Below, piece after piece: positions 1 to 9,104 of a stretch of DNA of 64,000 nt. The notes under the pieces were generated by a model. The model made no database searches. It had not been told where the DNA came from and worked only from the letters and a program-made list of their open reading frames with translations. The translations under genes and the position numbers were made by a program. Position 1 is the first letter of the stretch. Each line of letters opens with the position of its first letter. The stretch lies in assembly GCA_963782465.1 (NCBI GenBank), contig CAWAJR010000002.1, positions 62,001 through 126,000 of the forward strand. The letters run 5' to 3'. This stretch comes from JAODBJ01 sp963782465. Its GTDB lineage: Bacteria; Actinomycetota; Acidimicrobiia; IMCC26256; PALSA-610.

Positions 1-1
1 C

Positions 2-736
2 CCGGTGATGCTCCAACGCATCCTCGAACTCCCCGGCGCGGTCCTCGACCGTTACGACACGTCGTCGTTACGGCTCGTGCCGCTCTCCGGGTCGGCGATC
101 CCCGGTGGGCTCGCGCCCCGCTGGATGGAACGGTTCGGGCCGAACCTCTACAACCTCTACGGCTCAACCGAGGTCGGGTACGCGACGATCGCGACCCCCG
201 ACGACCTGCTGGCCGCGCCGGGCACCGCGGGGAAACCGCCGCCCGGCACGACCGTGAAGATCCTCGACGAGAACGATCACGAACTCCCGCAGGGTGTTGT
301 CGGGCGCATCTTCGTTCACAGCGAATTGCTGTTCGACGGCTACACCGGCGGCGGCTCGAAGCCGATGGTCGGCGCCTTGATGGGCACCGGCGACACCGGC
401 TATTTCGACGAGGACGGCCGCCTGTTCGTCGAAGGGCGCGAAGACGAGATGATCGTGTCGGGCGGTGAGAACGTCTTCCCGCGTGAAGTCGAGGACCTGC
501 TGTCGGCGCGGCCCGACATCGTCGAGGCGGCGGTGATCGGCGTCCCCGACGACGAGTTCGGCGAACGGCTCAAGGCGTTCGTCGTTCGCGAGCCGGGCAC
601 CGACGTCGACGCCGGCACGTTGCGCGCCTACGTGAAAGACAACCTGGCTCGCTTCAAGGTGCCCCGCGACTTCGAGTTCGTCGACGAACTCCCGCGCAAC
701 GCGACCGGCAAGGTCGTGAAACGCGCGCTCTCGTGA
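2..736 (+). CDS. Acyl-CoA synthetase (AMP-binding), C-terminal part, cut by window edge
   Basis: This is the C-terminal half of an acyl-CoA synthetase of the ANL (AMP-forming) superfamily, which activates a carboxylate to acyl-AMP and then acyl-CoA in the cytoplasm. The reading frame is open to the window edge, so the gene starts outside. Visible signatures are YNLYGSTEVGY (the adenylate-binding A5 region), GDTGYFDEDGRLF followed by the hinge GREDEMIVSGGENVFP, and the C-terminal lysine motif NATGKVVKRAL. The substrate cannot be told; a fatty or aromatic acid is likely given the neighbouring lipid genes. The stop codon overlaps the ROK gene by 4 bases, so the two are probably cotranscribed. 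Confidence 0.9.
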   Translation, partial: PVMLQRILELPGAVLDRYDTSSLRLVPLSGSAIPGGLAPRWMERFGPNLYNLYGSTEVGYATIATPDDLLAAPGTAGKPPPGTTVKILDENDHELPQGVVGRIFVHSELLFDGYTGGGSKPMVGALMGTGDTGYFDEDGRLFVEGREDEMIVSGGENVFPREVEDLLSARPDIVEAAVIGVPDDEFGERLKAFVVREPGTDVDAGTLRAYVKDNLARFKVPRDFEFVDELPRNATGKVVKRALS

Positions 737-1584
737 ACATCCTCGCCGTCGACGTGGGCGGGACGAAGTTGTCGGCCGGCATCGTGAACGACGACGGCGC
801 GCTCCTGGAACGACGCGACACACCGACGCCGACCGGAACCGACGGCGACGCCCTCTTCGCCACGCTGGCCGCGCTGATCGTCGACCTCCCGCTCAGCACG
901 ACGCGCGCGTGCGGGGTTGGTTGCGGCGGGCCGATGGACCGCGACGGCGAACACGTGTCGCCGCTCAACATCCCCGCGTGGCGCGACTACCCGCTGCGCG
1001 CCCGGCTGGCGGCACTCACCGCACTTCCGGTGTTCGTCGACAACGATGCCAAAGCGCTCGCACTGGGCGAGGGCTGGACCGGCGCCGCCAAAGGATGCCG
1101 CGACTACATCGCGATGGTCGTGTCGACCGGCGTCGGTGGCGGCATCGTGTGCGACGGTCGACTGCTCGGCGGCGACGCCGGCAACGCCGGCCATATCGGC
1201 CATGTGATCGTCGAACCGGCCGGCCGGGTGTGCGGTTGCGGCGCGCGTGGCTGCCTCGAGGCCGAAGCGTCGGGTAACGCCATCCGTAAGATCACCGGCG
1301 CCGACCCGAAAGACGCGCCGCCCGGCGTGATCGAACGCACCGGCACGCTCGTCGGGCGCGCGATCGCGTCGGTGGTGAACCTCCTCGACCTGCGGCTCGC
1401 GGCGGTCGCCGGTTCGGTCGCGCTCGGTTACGGCGAGCCGTTCTTCGCCGCCGCGCAACGCGAGGTCGACGAACGGTGCCGGCTCGACTTCAGCAAAGGG
1501 GCACGGGTCGTCCCCGCCGGCAACGGCGCGAGCGGCCCGTTGATCGGCGCCGCCCGCGTCGCCCTCTTGCACACGAAGCGGTGA
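733..1584 (+). CDS. ROK-family sugar kinase (glucokinase-like)
   Basis: A 283-residue ROK-family protein that probably phosphorylates a hexose with ATP in the cytoplasm. The N-terminus VDVGGTKLSAGI is the phosphate-1 loop. FVDNDAKALALGE carries the catalytic Asp of the DND motif. STGVGGGIV is the phosphate-2 loop, and GHIGH plus CGCGARGCLE form the ROK zinc site. There is no N-terminal helix-turn-helix, so it is a kinase rather than a ROK repressor. At 283 residues it is slightly shorter than typical glucokinases (about 310). The GTG start overlaps the end of the acyl-CoA synthetase (GTGA), indicating translational coupling. Glucose versus another sugar (ManNAc, fructose) cannot be decided. 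Confidence 0.88.
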   Translation: MNILAVDVGGTKLSAGIVNDDGALLERRDTPTPTGTDGDALFATLAALIVDLPLSTTRACGVGCGGPMDRDGEHVSPLNIPAWRDYPLRARLAALTALPVFVDNDAKALALGEGWTGAAKGCRDYIAMVVSTGVGGGIVCDGRLLGGDAGNAGHIGHVIVEPAGRVCGCGARGCLEAEASGNAIRKITGADPKDAPPGVIERTGTLVGRAIASVVNLLDLRLAAVAGSVALGYGEPFFAAAQREVDERCRLDFSKGARVVPAGNGASGPLIGAARVALLHTKR

Positions 1585-1594
1585 GCGCAGCGAA

Positions 1595-1611
1595 CTCGCC
1601 GGAGCGGCGAG
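1595..1611. terminator. Hairpin between convergent genes
   Basis: Seven-bp perfect inverted repeat CTCGCCG / CGGCGAG with a 3-base GAG loop, between the convergent stop codons of the ROK kinase and the MaoC gene. There is no T tract. It is probably a bidirectional transcription end. Confidence 0.45.
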
Positions 1612-1627
1612 CCTGCGAGCGCGACCA

Positions 1628-2491
1628 TCAGACGGAGTACTCGAACATCCCGCCGTCGATCACCACGGTGCCGTCCTGGGTGACGGTCTGGAAGATGGCC
1701 TGGCCGTCGCCCTCTTCCCACATCTTCACCGTCAGCGTGTCGCCCGGGAAGACCGGCTTGGAGAAGCGGGCGTCCATCACCTTGAACTTCGCGGGGTCGG
1801 ACCCGCACAGCCCGTGCAGCAACGCCCGGCCGGTGACGCCGTAGGTGCAGAGCCCGTGCAGGATCGGCTTCGGGAACCCGGCGAGCTTCGCGAACGACGG
1901 GTCGGAGTGCAGCGGGTTGCGGTCGCCGGAGAGGCGGTAGAGCAAGGCCTGGTCGGCGCGCGTCCCGTAGGTGATCTCCTTGTCGGCCGCCCGTTCGGGC
2001 ACCTTCGGGCGCACCGGCAACGTGTCGCCCCGGCTTTCGCCGAAGCCGCCTTCGCCGCGGATGAACGCGCCGAAGCGGGTCTTGAACGCGGGCCGGCCCG
2101 ACGTCGCGTACTTGCATTCGGTTTCCATCACCGCGAGCGCGCCGGAACCCTTGTCGTAGATGCCGACCACGCGCGTCGTGCTCTCGATCGTGCCTTCGGC
2201 CGGGATCGGGCCGTACACCTCGACCCGCTGCTCGCCGTGCACGAGCATCGCCCAGTTGATGTCGCCGAAGCTCGGCATCGCGCCCGAGCCCATGCCGACG
2301 ATCACCGGGAACGTCGGCAGCACCTGCTGCTTCACGTCCTGGCTGTTCTCGGTGGTGAACTCGAGTTCGAATCCGGTGGGGTCGGTCTGGCCCGCGCCCA
2401 CGCCGAGCGCGTACAGCAACGCGTCCATGTGGCTCCAGGAGCGCGTGCCCGGTCCGGAGACGGAACCGACCGAATCGAGGTTCATAGGCAT
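1628..2491 (-). CDS. MaoC-family enoyl-CoA hydratase (double hotdog)
   Basis: A 287-residue R-specific 2-enoyl-CoA hydratase of the MaoC family, which hydrates trans-2-enoyl-CoA to (3R)-hydroxyacyl-CoA. The N-terminal half is a degenerate hotdog domain. The C-terminal half holds the hydratase signature, with DRNPLHSDPSFAKLAGF followed by PILHGLCTYG (catalytic Asp and His). It is the last gene of a minus-strand operon, 4 bases after the SDR gene and preceded by an acyl-CoA synthetase. SDR plus MaoC-like hydratase is the content of peroxisomal multifunctional enzyme 2, here as two proteins. ATG 2491 is chosen; ATG 2485 two codons later is an alternative. A steroid or branched-chain substrate is possible. 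Confidence 0.9.
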   Translation of the reverse strand: MPMNLDSVGSVSGPGTRSWSHMDALLYALGVGAGQTDPTGFELEFTTENSQDVKQQVLPTFPVIVGMGSGAMPSFGDINWAMLVHGEQRVEVYGPIPAEGTIESTTRVVGIYDKGSGALAVMETECKYATSGRPAFKTRFGAFIRGEGGFGESRGDTLPVRPKVPERAADKEITYGTRADQALLYRLSGDRNPLHSDPSFAKLAGFPKPILHGLCTYGVTGRALLHGLCGSDPAKFKVMDARFSKPVFPGDTLTVKMWEEGDGQAIFQTVTQDGTVVIDGGMFEYSV

Positions 2492-2495
2492 GTGA

Positions 2496-3392
2496 TTACT
2501 CCATCATTCCGGCGTTGGGGCGGGCGTCGGCGACCAGTTTGGGGATCACGTCGGTGAGCTTCGACGGCTCCCAACGCATCCCATTGTTCTCGGCGGTCGG
2601 GCCGCGGTGCCAGCCTTCGGCCACACCGACGCGGTCACCGGCGACGAGGAACACCCGACCGGTCACGTCCTTGCCTTCGTTCGAACCGAGCCACACGACG
2701 AGCGGCGAGATGTTGGCCGGGTCGAGCGCGTCGAACGTGCCTTCGGGGACTTCGCCGAACCCGAGGTTCTCGGTCATGCGGGTGCGGGCGACGGGTGCGA
2801 TCGCGTTCGCGTTGACGCCGTAGCGACCGAGTTCCATCGCGGCGATCTGGGTGAAGGCTGCGATCCCGGCTTTGGCGGCGCCGTAGTTGGTCTGGCCCGC
2901 GTTGCCGAACAAACCGGAAGGCGACGACGTGTTGACGATGCGCGCGTTGACCTCGTTGCCGGCCTTGGTCTGCTCACGCCAGTACTCGGCCGCGTGCCGC
3001 GTCGGGCCGAAGGTGCCCTTCAGGTGGACGGCGATGACGGCGTCCCACTCGGCTTCGGTCATGTTCACGAGCATGCGGTCGCGCAGGATGCCCGCGTTGT
3101 TGACGAGGGTGTCGAGGCGGCCGAACGTGTCGATCGCGGTCTGCACGATGCGGCGCGCACCTTCGTAGTCGGCGACGTTGTCGCCGTTCACGACGGCGTC
3201 GCCACCCATTGCCTTGATGTCGGCAACGGTCTGCTGCGCAGGTGAGAGGTCGGCGCCCTCACCGCTCGCGTCGCCGCCGAGGTCGTTCACGACGACCTTG
3301 GCCCCTTCGCTCGCGAACGCGAGTGCGTGTTCGCGACCGATCCCGCGACCGGAGCCGGTCACGATCACGACGCGGCCGTCACAAATACCCAT
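2496..3392 (-). CDS. SDR-family 3-hydroxyacyl-CoA dehydrogenase-like protein
   Basis: A 298-residue short-chain dehydrogenase with the NAD(P)-binding motif TGSGRGIGREHA at the N-terminus, NNAG (NNAGILRD), a catalytic Ser in NTSSPSG and YGAAK (Tyr and Lys). VVVNDLGGDASGEG after strand 2 and the roughly 300-residue length match the dehydrogenase unit of 17-beta-HSD type 4 and MFE-2 proteins, which oxidise (3R)-hydroxyacyl-CoA. It lies between an acyl-CoA synthetase (31-base gap) and a MaoC hydratase (4-base gap), so the operon covers activation, hydration and oxidation. It resembles the SDR at 13036-13932, which suggests a paralogous pair. The exact substrate is unknown. Confidence 0.9.
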   Translation of the reverse strand: MGICDGRVVIVTGSGRGIGREHALAFASEGAKVVVNDLGGDASGEGADLSPAQQTVADIKAMGGDAVVNGDNVADYEGARRIVQTAIDTFGRLDTLVNNAGILRDRMLVNMTEAEWDAVIAVHLKGTFGPTRHAAEYWREQTKAGNEVNARIVNTSSPSGLFGNAGQTNYGAAKAGIAAFTQIAAMELGRYGVNANAIAPVARTRMTENLGFGEVPEGTFDALDPANISPLVVWLGSNEGKDVTGRVFLVAGDRVGVAEGWHRGPTAENNGMRWEPSKLTDVIPKLVADARPNAGMME

Positions 3393-3422
3393 TGTTCCCC
3401 TCGTTGTCGACGTTCTGACCGT

Positions 3423-4991
3423 TCAGTTGCCGGCGCGGTAGCGCTCGCGCAGCACTTGTTTGTACAGCTTGCCGTTGTCGTGCCGAGGCAGGGCCTCGAC
3501 GAAATCGACGCGCCGCGGACACTTGTAGTGCGCGATGCGGTCCCGGCACCACTCGATGAGGGTTTCTCCCAGGGCGGCGGTCGGCTCGACGCCGGGCTGG
3601 GGCTCCACCACCGCGACGACGATCTCGCCCCAATCGTCGTCGGGGGCGCCGATCACGCCGACGTCGCCGACCGCGGGGTGCTCGATGAGCGCCGCCTCGA
3701 CCTCGGCCGGGTAGATGTTCACCCCGCCGCTGATGATCAGGTGGGCGCTGCGGTCGGTGAGGAAGAGGTACCCGTCGGCGTCGAGGTAGCCGACATCGCC
3801 GAGCGTGAAGTAGTCGCCGCGGTAGCTGCCGGCCGTCTTCTCGGGGCTCTTGTAGTACTCGAACCGGCCCTCACTGATCTCGGCGGGTGCCTTCAGGTAG
3901 ATGGTGCCGATCGTGCCGGGCGGCGCTTCGTGCCCCGCGTCGTCGAACACCTTCACCTGGTCGATCGGGTTGGGCTTGCCGACCGTTCCGGGCTTCTGCA
4001 GCCACTCCGCCGAACCGACGAGGGTGCCGGTGCCCTCGGTCGCGGCGTAGTACTCCCAGAGCACCGGGCCCCACCAGTCGATCATGCGTTGCTTCACGTG
4101 CACGGGGCAGGGCGCGGCGCCGTGGATCACCACGCGCAGGCTCGACGTGTCGTAGCGGGCGCGCACCGCGTCGGGCAGCGAGAGCAACCGGTGGAACATC
4201 GTCGGCACCATGTGCGTGTGGCTGACTCGGTGTTCCTCGATCAACGCGAGCGCGGCTTCTGGGTCCCACGCGTCCATCACCACGACGGTCACGCCCACGG
4301 TCGCGGGGGTGCTGAGCGAGAACGCGAGCGGCGCGGCGTGGTACCACGGGCCGGTGCAGAGGTGCACGCTCTTGTCGGCGTGGTAGCCGGAGATCTCGGC
4401 CAGCGCGAGTGCAGTCGGCGCAGTGCCCCGGCGGAACACGCCTTTCGGACGGCCCGTCGTGCCCGACGTGTAGAGCATCGTCATGCCGAGCGACGCGTCG
4501 TCGACGTCGGAACCGTCGAGCGGGTCGACCGCGCCGTCCCAACGTTCGAAGCCGGGTATGTCGCCGCCGACGGCCAGGCGTACGCGCAGGTTCGGGGCGA
4601 GCGCGGCCGCGGCGGCGGCCGCGTCGGCAAAGTTCGCGTCGGCGACGAACGCGGCCGCGTCGCAGTTGTCGACGATGTAGCCGACCTCGTCGCCGGTCAG
4701 GTGCCAGTTGACGGTGGTGAGCCGCCAGCCCGCGCGTTGCGAGGCGGCGAGCGTTTCGGCGAACTCGGGACGGTTCCCGCACATCAGTGCGACGCCGTCA
4801 CCGTCGTCGACCCCCCGGTCGCGCAACGCCCGGACCAACCGGTTCGCGTTCGCGTTGTACTCGGCGAACGTCCGGTTGCCGGTGGGCGTGATCAGTGCCG
4901 GCTTGTCGGGCTGGCGTTGCGCCCAGTACGACGGCAGCATCCCGCGCTCGGCCGCCTCCAGCCGCTGCGCACGCTCGTCGATCGTCGTCAT
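3423..4991 (-). CDS. AMP-dependent acyl-CoA synthetase
   Basis: A 522-residue ANL-superfamily acyl-CoA ligase. Motifs in order are the P-loop-like TMLYTSGTTGRPKGV (near residue 155), YYAATEGTG (near 290), GDVGYLDADGYLFLTDR and ISGGVNIYPAEVE (near 400), and the C-terminal lysine region PRHDNGKLYKQ. The first gene of a minus-strand operon with SDR and MaoC downstream, it is likely the entry enzyme for a fatty-acid or sterol side-chain degradation route. ATG 4991 (MTTIDERA) is preferred over an upstream ATG because the upstream codons show no family similarity. Confidence 0.92.
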   Translation of the reverse strand: MTTIDERAQRLEAAERGMLPSYWAQRQPDKPALITPTGNRTFAEYNANANRLVRALRDRGVDDGDGVALMCGNRPEFAETLAASQRAGWRLTTVNWHLTGDEVGYIVDNCDAAAFVADANFADAAAAAAALAPNLRVRLAVGGDIPGFERWDGAVDPLDGSDVDDASLGMTMLYTSGTTGRPKGVFRRGTAPTALALAEISGYHADKSVHLCTGPWYHAAPLAFSLSTPATVGVTVVVMDAWDPEAALALIEEHRVSHTHMVPTMFHRLLSLPDAVRARYDTSSLRVVIHGAAPCPVHVKQRMIDWWGPVLWEYYAATEGTGTLVGSAEWLQKPGTVGKPNPIDQVKVFDDAGHEAPPGTIGTIYLKAPAEISEGRFEYYKSPEKTAGSYRGDYFTLGDVGYLDADGYLFLTDRSAHLIISGGVNIYPAEVEAALIEHPAVGDVGVIGAPDDDWGEIVVAVVEPQPGVEPTAALGETLIEWCRDRIAHYKCPRRVDFVEALPRHDNGKLYKQVLRERYRAGN

Positions 4992-5065
4992 CGCCGCGAG
5001 TCTTCCACGCGCCAACCGGCCGGCGCGGGGCCACCCGCAGCGGCACGCCTGAAAGGATGACGCCG

Positions 5066-5588
5066 ATGGAGCACGAGCGGTGCGAGCAGTGCGGGTTCGA
5101 CGGGAGCACCTACGACGACGGCGCGCTGCTCGCCGCGATCGACGGGCTCGGCCCCCGCTGGCGCGACGCGCTCACCCGTGCGGGGGCCGAACTGCGCCGG
5201 CGGCCGGCGCCCGAGGTTTGGTCGGCCATCGAGTACGGCGCCCACACCCGCGATATCACCGCGTTGCATGTGTTCGGCGTCGAGCAGGCGCTCACCGGGA
5301 GCGAGCCCGTCTTCGGCGACATCGACGCCGACGCCCTGATCGACAGACGCGGCGGCGAGCTACGAGGCCGCCGATCCCGACGCCGTCGCGAACGAGATCG
5401 CCGAGCAGGCGACGAAGCTGGCCGCCGCGGCGCGCGCGTCCGGTCCGGGCGCATGGGCCCGCGGCCTCACGATCGGTACCGACCGCCGTGAGGTGCGCTG
5501 GCTCCTGGAGCACGCCCTGCATGATTCGCTTCACCACCTCGACGACGTCGACCGCGGCGTGGCGCGCCTCCGGGCCGCCGGCGCATGA
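5066..5588 (+). pseudogene. DinB-family protein, interrupted by a one-base frameshift
   Basis: The first part reads MEHERCEQCGFDGSTYD and continues to DADALID in one frame; the rest (AASYEAADPDAV through HALHDSLHHLDDVDRG to the stop) continues in another. Removing one base near 5345 joins both into a protein of about 174 residues. CxxCGFD at the start and the late H..xxHHxxD pattern match actinobacterial DinB-like four-helix metal-binding proteins, often thiol-dependent transferases. GAAAGG at 5051 is the ribosome-binding site for ATG 5066; ATG 5057 abuts it and is less likely. The even codon bias on both sides of the break suggests a sequencing-level indel rather than decay. Confidence 0.75.
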
Positions 5589-5617
5589 GCGTGGTGGCGC
5601 CACCACGCTCCGTCGCG

Positions 5618-5623
5618 TAGCGT
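5618..5623 (+). promoter_or_regulatory. TAGCGT -10 element, leaderless start
   Basis: TAGCGT sits exactly 8 bases before GTG 5632, the arrangement expected for a leaderless mRNA. No Shine-Dalgarno sequence lies between them. Confidence 0.5.
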
Positions 5624-5631
5624 CCGTTCTC

Positions 5632-7416
5632 GTGGGCACGCCGAGGACGGCACGTACGGTCGGACTGCTCGCGACCGTCGTTGCGCTGGTCGCGACGAGT
5701 TGCGTGCGGCCCGGCGGTGGACGTGGCCACGGCAACGTCAGGCCGCGCGAGGCGCCGCGAGTCGTCACGCAGTGGTCGCGGTTCGACGCCGGCGTCGACG
5801 TGGCACCGGTTCCGTCGAACCCGTTCGACCCGAATGTCATCGACGTCGAGGCGATCTTCGTCGACCCGCACGGCAAGGCGTGGCGCGCGATCGGCTTCTG
5901 GTTCCAGGACTACACGCGAGCGCTCGTCGACAACCAGGAACAACTCACACCGAACGGCACCCCGTACTTCGCGATCCGTTTCACACCGACCGTCCCCGGT
6001 AACTGGACGTGGTCGTGGCACGTCCGCACCGCGACCACCGACGTGACGACGCGCCCGCGACGCCTCTTCGTACGCCCTCACGAAGCCCGCGGGTACGTAC
6101 GCCTGAGCAAGACCGACCCGAGGTACCTCGCGTTCGACAACGGTGCGCCGTACTTCGCCGTCGGCGAGAACCTGGCGTGGTACGACAACAAACGCGGTAC
6201 CTACTGGTACGACTCGTGGCTCGACCAGCTCGCCGCGCAACACGTGAACTACGCGCGACTGTGGATGCCGTCGTGGGCGTTCGGCATCGAATGGAACGAC
6301 ACGGGCCTGGGCAACTACACGAACCGGCTCCCGAACGCATGGCAGCTCGACCAGGTGTTCTCGGAGGCCCGGCAGCGAGGGATCTACATCGAGCTCTCGC
6401 TGCTGAACCACGGCGCGTTCTCGACCGTCTTCAACAGCGAATGGGCGGCGAACCCGTACAACGCGGCCAACGGAGGGCCGCTGGCCACGCCGTCGGCGTT
6501 CTTCACCGACCCGACCGCCCGGAAGTTCTTCGAGCAGCGGTTGCGCTACATCGTCGCCCGCTGGGGGTACGCGACCAACCTGCTGTCGTGGGAGCTGTGG
6601 AACGAGGTCGACCTCACCGACAACTACAACTCGGCCGCGGTCACGAGCTGGCACCAAACCATGTCGACGTACCTGCGCGACCTCGATCCGAACCGCCATC
6701 TCGTCACGTCGAGCGAGGCGATCTACGCCAACGACCCCAACCTGTGGGCGAACGGCGGGCTCGATTACACGCAGCTGCACTTCTATTCGAACCCGATCGG
6801 GTGGTTCCCCGACCTTTCACAAGACGTGGTGTCGTTCTCGAAGAACCGCATCGCGCAGACCGGCAAACCGGTGCTGTTCGCCGAACTCGGCGCGGCCTCG
6901 GGCGGCTCCGCCCAGCAAGAGGCCGACGACCCGAACGGCATCAGCGTGCACGACGGCCTATGGGCCGGCGTCGTGTCGCAGGGCATCGGTACGGCGATGA
7001 CCTGGTGGTGGGACACGCTCATCGACGCGCAGCCTGACCTCTATTACCCGATGTTCGGGTCGGTGGCGCGCTTCGTTTCGGGCGTGCAATGGGACCGCGA
7101 AGGGTTCGAGCCGATCGACGCGACGGCGACGACCGCCACGAACCGCCCGCTCGTCGCCTACAACCTGTGGGGCCACACCACGGCGCTGCTGTGGCTCAAA
7201 GACGACGCGTACCAGTTCGCGACGCCGCAGCAGGTCGACATCGGCGACGCGAAGCTGACGCTCGACGCGCCCGGCACGGGACAGTGGTGTGGCTCCTGGT
7301 ACGACACCTGGACCGGAACCGCGGTGCAGCAAGCGACGTTCCCGAGCGGCACCACGACGATCGACGTGCCACCGTTCCACGGCGACATCGCACTGCGGGT
7401 GCACGCCTGCCGGTAG
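5632..7416 (+). CDS. Secreted glycoside hydrolase, DUF5060 plus GH5-like barrel
   Basis: A 594-residue exported polysaccharide hydrolase. A hydrophobic N-terminal segment (GLLATVVALVATSC) ends in a cysteine and could be a lipoprotein signal, although Ala at -3 is unusual. Residues of roughly 40-150 form a DUF5060 beta-sandwich (VEAIFVDPHGKAW, TPTVPGNWTWSW). A TIM-barrel of the GH5/GH-A clan follows, with the acid/base in ELWNEVD and the nucleophile glutamate in LFAELGA. The C-terminal part is a beta domain ending VHAC. GTG 5632 is chosen because TAGCGT lies 8 bases upstream and the signal follows directly. The polysaccharide target is not evident. It may work with the DUF2961 protein at 11777. 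Confidence 0.85.
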   Translation: MGTPRTARTVGLLATVVALVATSCVRPGGGRGHGNVRPREAPRVVTQWSRFDAGVDVAPVPSNPFDPNVIDVEAIFVDPHGKAWRAIGFWFQDYTRALVDNQEQLTPNGTPYFAIRFTPTVPGNWTWSWHVRTATTDVTTRPRRLFVRPHEARGYVRLSKTDPRYLAFDNGAPYFAVGENLAWYDNKRGTYWYDSWLDQLAAQHVNYARLWMPSWAFGIEWNDTGLGNYTNRLPNAWQLDQVFSEARQRGIYIELSLLNHGAFSTVFNSEWAANPYNAANGGPLATPSAFFTDPTARKFFEQRLRYIVARWGYATNLLSWELWNEVDLTDNYNSAAVTSWHQTMSTYLRDLDPNRHLVTSSEAIYANDPNLWANGGLDYTQLHFYSNPIGWFPDLSQDVVSFSKNRIAQTGKPVLFAELGAASGGSAQQEADDPNGISVHDGLWAGVVSQGIGTAMTWWWDTLIDAQPDLYYPMFGSVARFVSGVQWDREGFEPIDATATTATNRPLVAYNLWGHTTALLWLKDDAYQFATPQQVDIGDAKLTLDAPGTGQWCGSWYDTWTGTAVQQATFPSGTTTIDVPPFHGDIALRVHACR

Positions 7417-7431
7417 CAGGCCCGCGCCGGT

Positions 7432-8499
7432 TCACGCGTTCGCGGCGCGGTCCTTGGCGACCTCATCGAGCGCTTCGTACTCGCCGCCGGTGTCTTCGAA
7501 GTCTTCGAACTGGATGACGCCGGTTTCGGTGAACTTCTGCCGGAGCCAACCGTCGGCCGCGTCGAGCAGCCCGAGCTTCTTACAGTTCGGCACGATCTTC
7601 GAGAACAGCAGCGCCTGGAACGCACGGTTCTCGGGCGGGTTCTCGCGCTCGAGGATCCGGTACACGGTCTGCGCATCGACCCCCATGCGCTCCCACACTT
7701 CAACCTGTGCGAAACGACGTTGCAAGCGGCACGCGACATCGAACGCGAACTCCTGCCGCTCGCGCATCTCCGCGGCGCTCAGTTCCGCGTAGTACTCCTG
7801 CAACGACAACACACCGAAGGCGACGTGGCGCGCTTCGTCGCTCATCACGTAGCGGAGCAACTTCTTCAGCAACGGTTCGGTCGTGATCTGTTGCATCATC
7901 CCGAACGCGGCGAGGGCGAGGCCCTCGACCATGATCTGCATGCCGAGGTAGGTGATGTCCCAGCGGGAGTCGCGCAGGATGTCGTCGAGGAGGAGCCGGA
8001 GATTCTCGTTGATGCGGTACTGGTGGCCGAGCTTCTCGTCGAGGTACCGGGCGAACACCTCGACGTGGCGGGCCTCGTCCATCACCTGCGTGGCCGCGTA
8101 GTACTTCGCGTCGATCCACGGAACGGTTTCGACGATGCGCGCGGTGCACAGCAGCGCGCCCTGTTCGCCGTGCATGAACTGCGAGAGCAGCGAGTTCTGC
8201 AGTTCCACCGACACCTGCAGCCACTGCTTCTCGGTGAACTTGCGCGCCGGTGAATCATCGGCGGTGCGCAACACCGAAAAACGCAGCGCGGTGCCACCGC
8301 CGAGCTCACTGCCGATCTTCTCGGGGTCGACGTCGGTCGACCAGTCGAGGTCGGTCGACGCATTCCACTGCGACGTCTTCGCCTTCTCGTAGAGCTTCAC
8401 GAGTGCGGGGCGGGCGCGCTCGTAGTCCCAGGTGAAGATCGAATCGACGTTGCTCCCAACGGCGTGGATCACTTCTTGCGCTTCCGGGGTCACCGTCAC
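7432..8499 (-). CDS. Ferritin-like diiron protein
   Basis: A 355-residue protein with the four-helix diiron ligand pattern E / ExxH / E / ExxH: GEQGA, DEARHVEVF, MVEGLALAAF and SDEARHVAFG. This is the ferritin-like/R2-like superfamily, whose members bind two irons and carry out oxygen-dependent chemistry such as desaturation, N-oxygenation or ligand oxidation. Its specific reaction is unknown. GTG 8499 follows an excellent Shine-Dalgarno GGAGG with 6-base spacing and overlaps the TetR stop (GTGA), so it is translationally coupled to, and probably controlled by, the TetR repressor. A longer open frame upstream is in the TetR gene and is not coding in this frame. Confidence 0.85.
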   Translation of the reverse strand: MTVTPEAQEVIHAVGSNVDSIFTWDYERARPALVKLYEKAKTSQWNASTDLDWSTDVDPEKIGSELGGGTALRFSVLRTADDSPARKFTEKQWLQVSVELQNSLLSQFMHGEQGALLCTARIVETVPWIDAKYYAATQVMDEARHVEVFARYLDEKLGHQYRINENLRLLLDDILRDSRWDITYLGMQIMVEGLALAAFGMMQQITTEPLLKKLLRYVMSDEARHVAFGVLSLQEYYAELSAAEMRERQEFAFDVACRLQRRFAQVEVWERMGVDAQTVYRILERENPPENRAFQALLFSKIVPNCKKLGLLDAADGWLRQKFTETGVIQFEDFEDTGGEYEALDEVAKDRAANA

Positions 8500-9104
8500 G
8501 CGACACCTCCTGTGCCGGGAACAGGGCCCGACGGCGCGATCGCGCCGAGGAGCCGGGCAATGAACGAATGCCACTCGGGAAGGTCGCCGGCCGGGGCGTC
8601 GAGCATGCGCATCACGACCGCTCCGAACGCGAGCATCACGCAGTAGCGCGCGACGACATCGGTGTCGATCGCGCCGTCGATCTCGCCGTCGCGTTTGCCC
8701 CGTTCGACGAGCTCGGCGAACCGGGCCTCACGATCCGACACCCGCGCTTGCAACATCGCGGCGAGTTCGGGGTCGCGCGCCGCCGCGACGACCGCTTCGA
8801 GGATGAGCGGACGGTCACCGTCGCGGCTGATCAGGCGGTCGCCCAGCCGGCCGAGCACGTCGACCGCCGAGGTCAGGCCGCCGTCGCGCAGGAGTGCATC
8901 GAGCTCGCTCTCGGTGCGCCGGCCGATCGCCTCGGCCAGCAGCTCCGCCTTCCCGCGGTAGTTGGCGTAGATCGCGCCCGTGGTGAGCCCGGCCTCCCGG
9001 GCGATGTCCTGCACCCGCGCCCGCTCGTAGCCGTCGCGGCGGAACACCTCGATGGCCGCCGCGACGAGGCGTTCCCGGGTGGTTTGGGCGGGTGCCAGCG
9101 CCAT
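8496..9104 (-). CDS. TetR-family transcriptional regulator
   Basis: A 202-residue TetR repressor. The N-terminal helix-turn-helix reads TTRERLVAAAIEVFRRDG, then DIAREAGLTTGAIYANYRGK. The C-terminal ligand domain is unspecific. It is the first gene of an operon with the ferritin-like diiron protein (4-base overlap) and is divergent from ilvA; autoregulation through the 64-base spacer is likely. ATG 9104 is chosen because TATCAT (9119-9114, minus strand) lies 9 bases upstream, giving a near-leaderless start. Confidence 0.9.
   Translation of the reverse strand: MALAPAQTTRERLVAAAIEVFRRDGYERARVQDIAREAGLTTGAIYANYRGKAELLAEAIGRRTESELDALLRDGGLTSAVDVLGRLGDRLISRDGDRPLILEAVVAAARDPELAAMLQARVSDREARFAELVERGKRDGEIDGAIDTDVVARYCVMLAFGAVVMRMLDAPAGDLPEWHSFIARLLGAIAPSGPVPGTGGVA

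Noticed and set aside
1585..1627. GCAGCGAGC-like sequence resembling one near 52560 and 47110
   Set aside because: The similarities are short and imperfect and could reflect GC bias; no repeat family could be supported.
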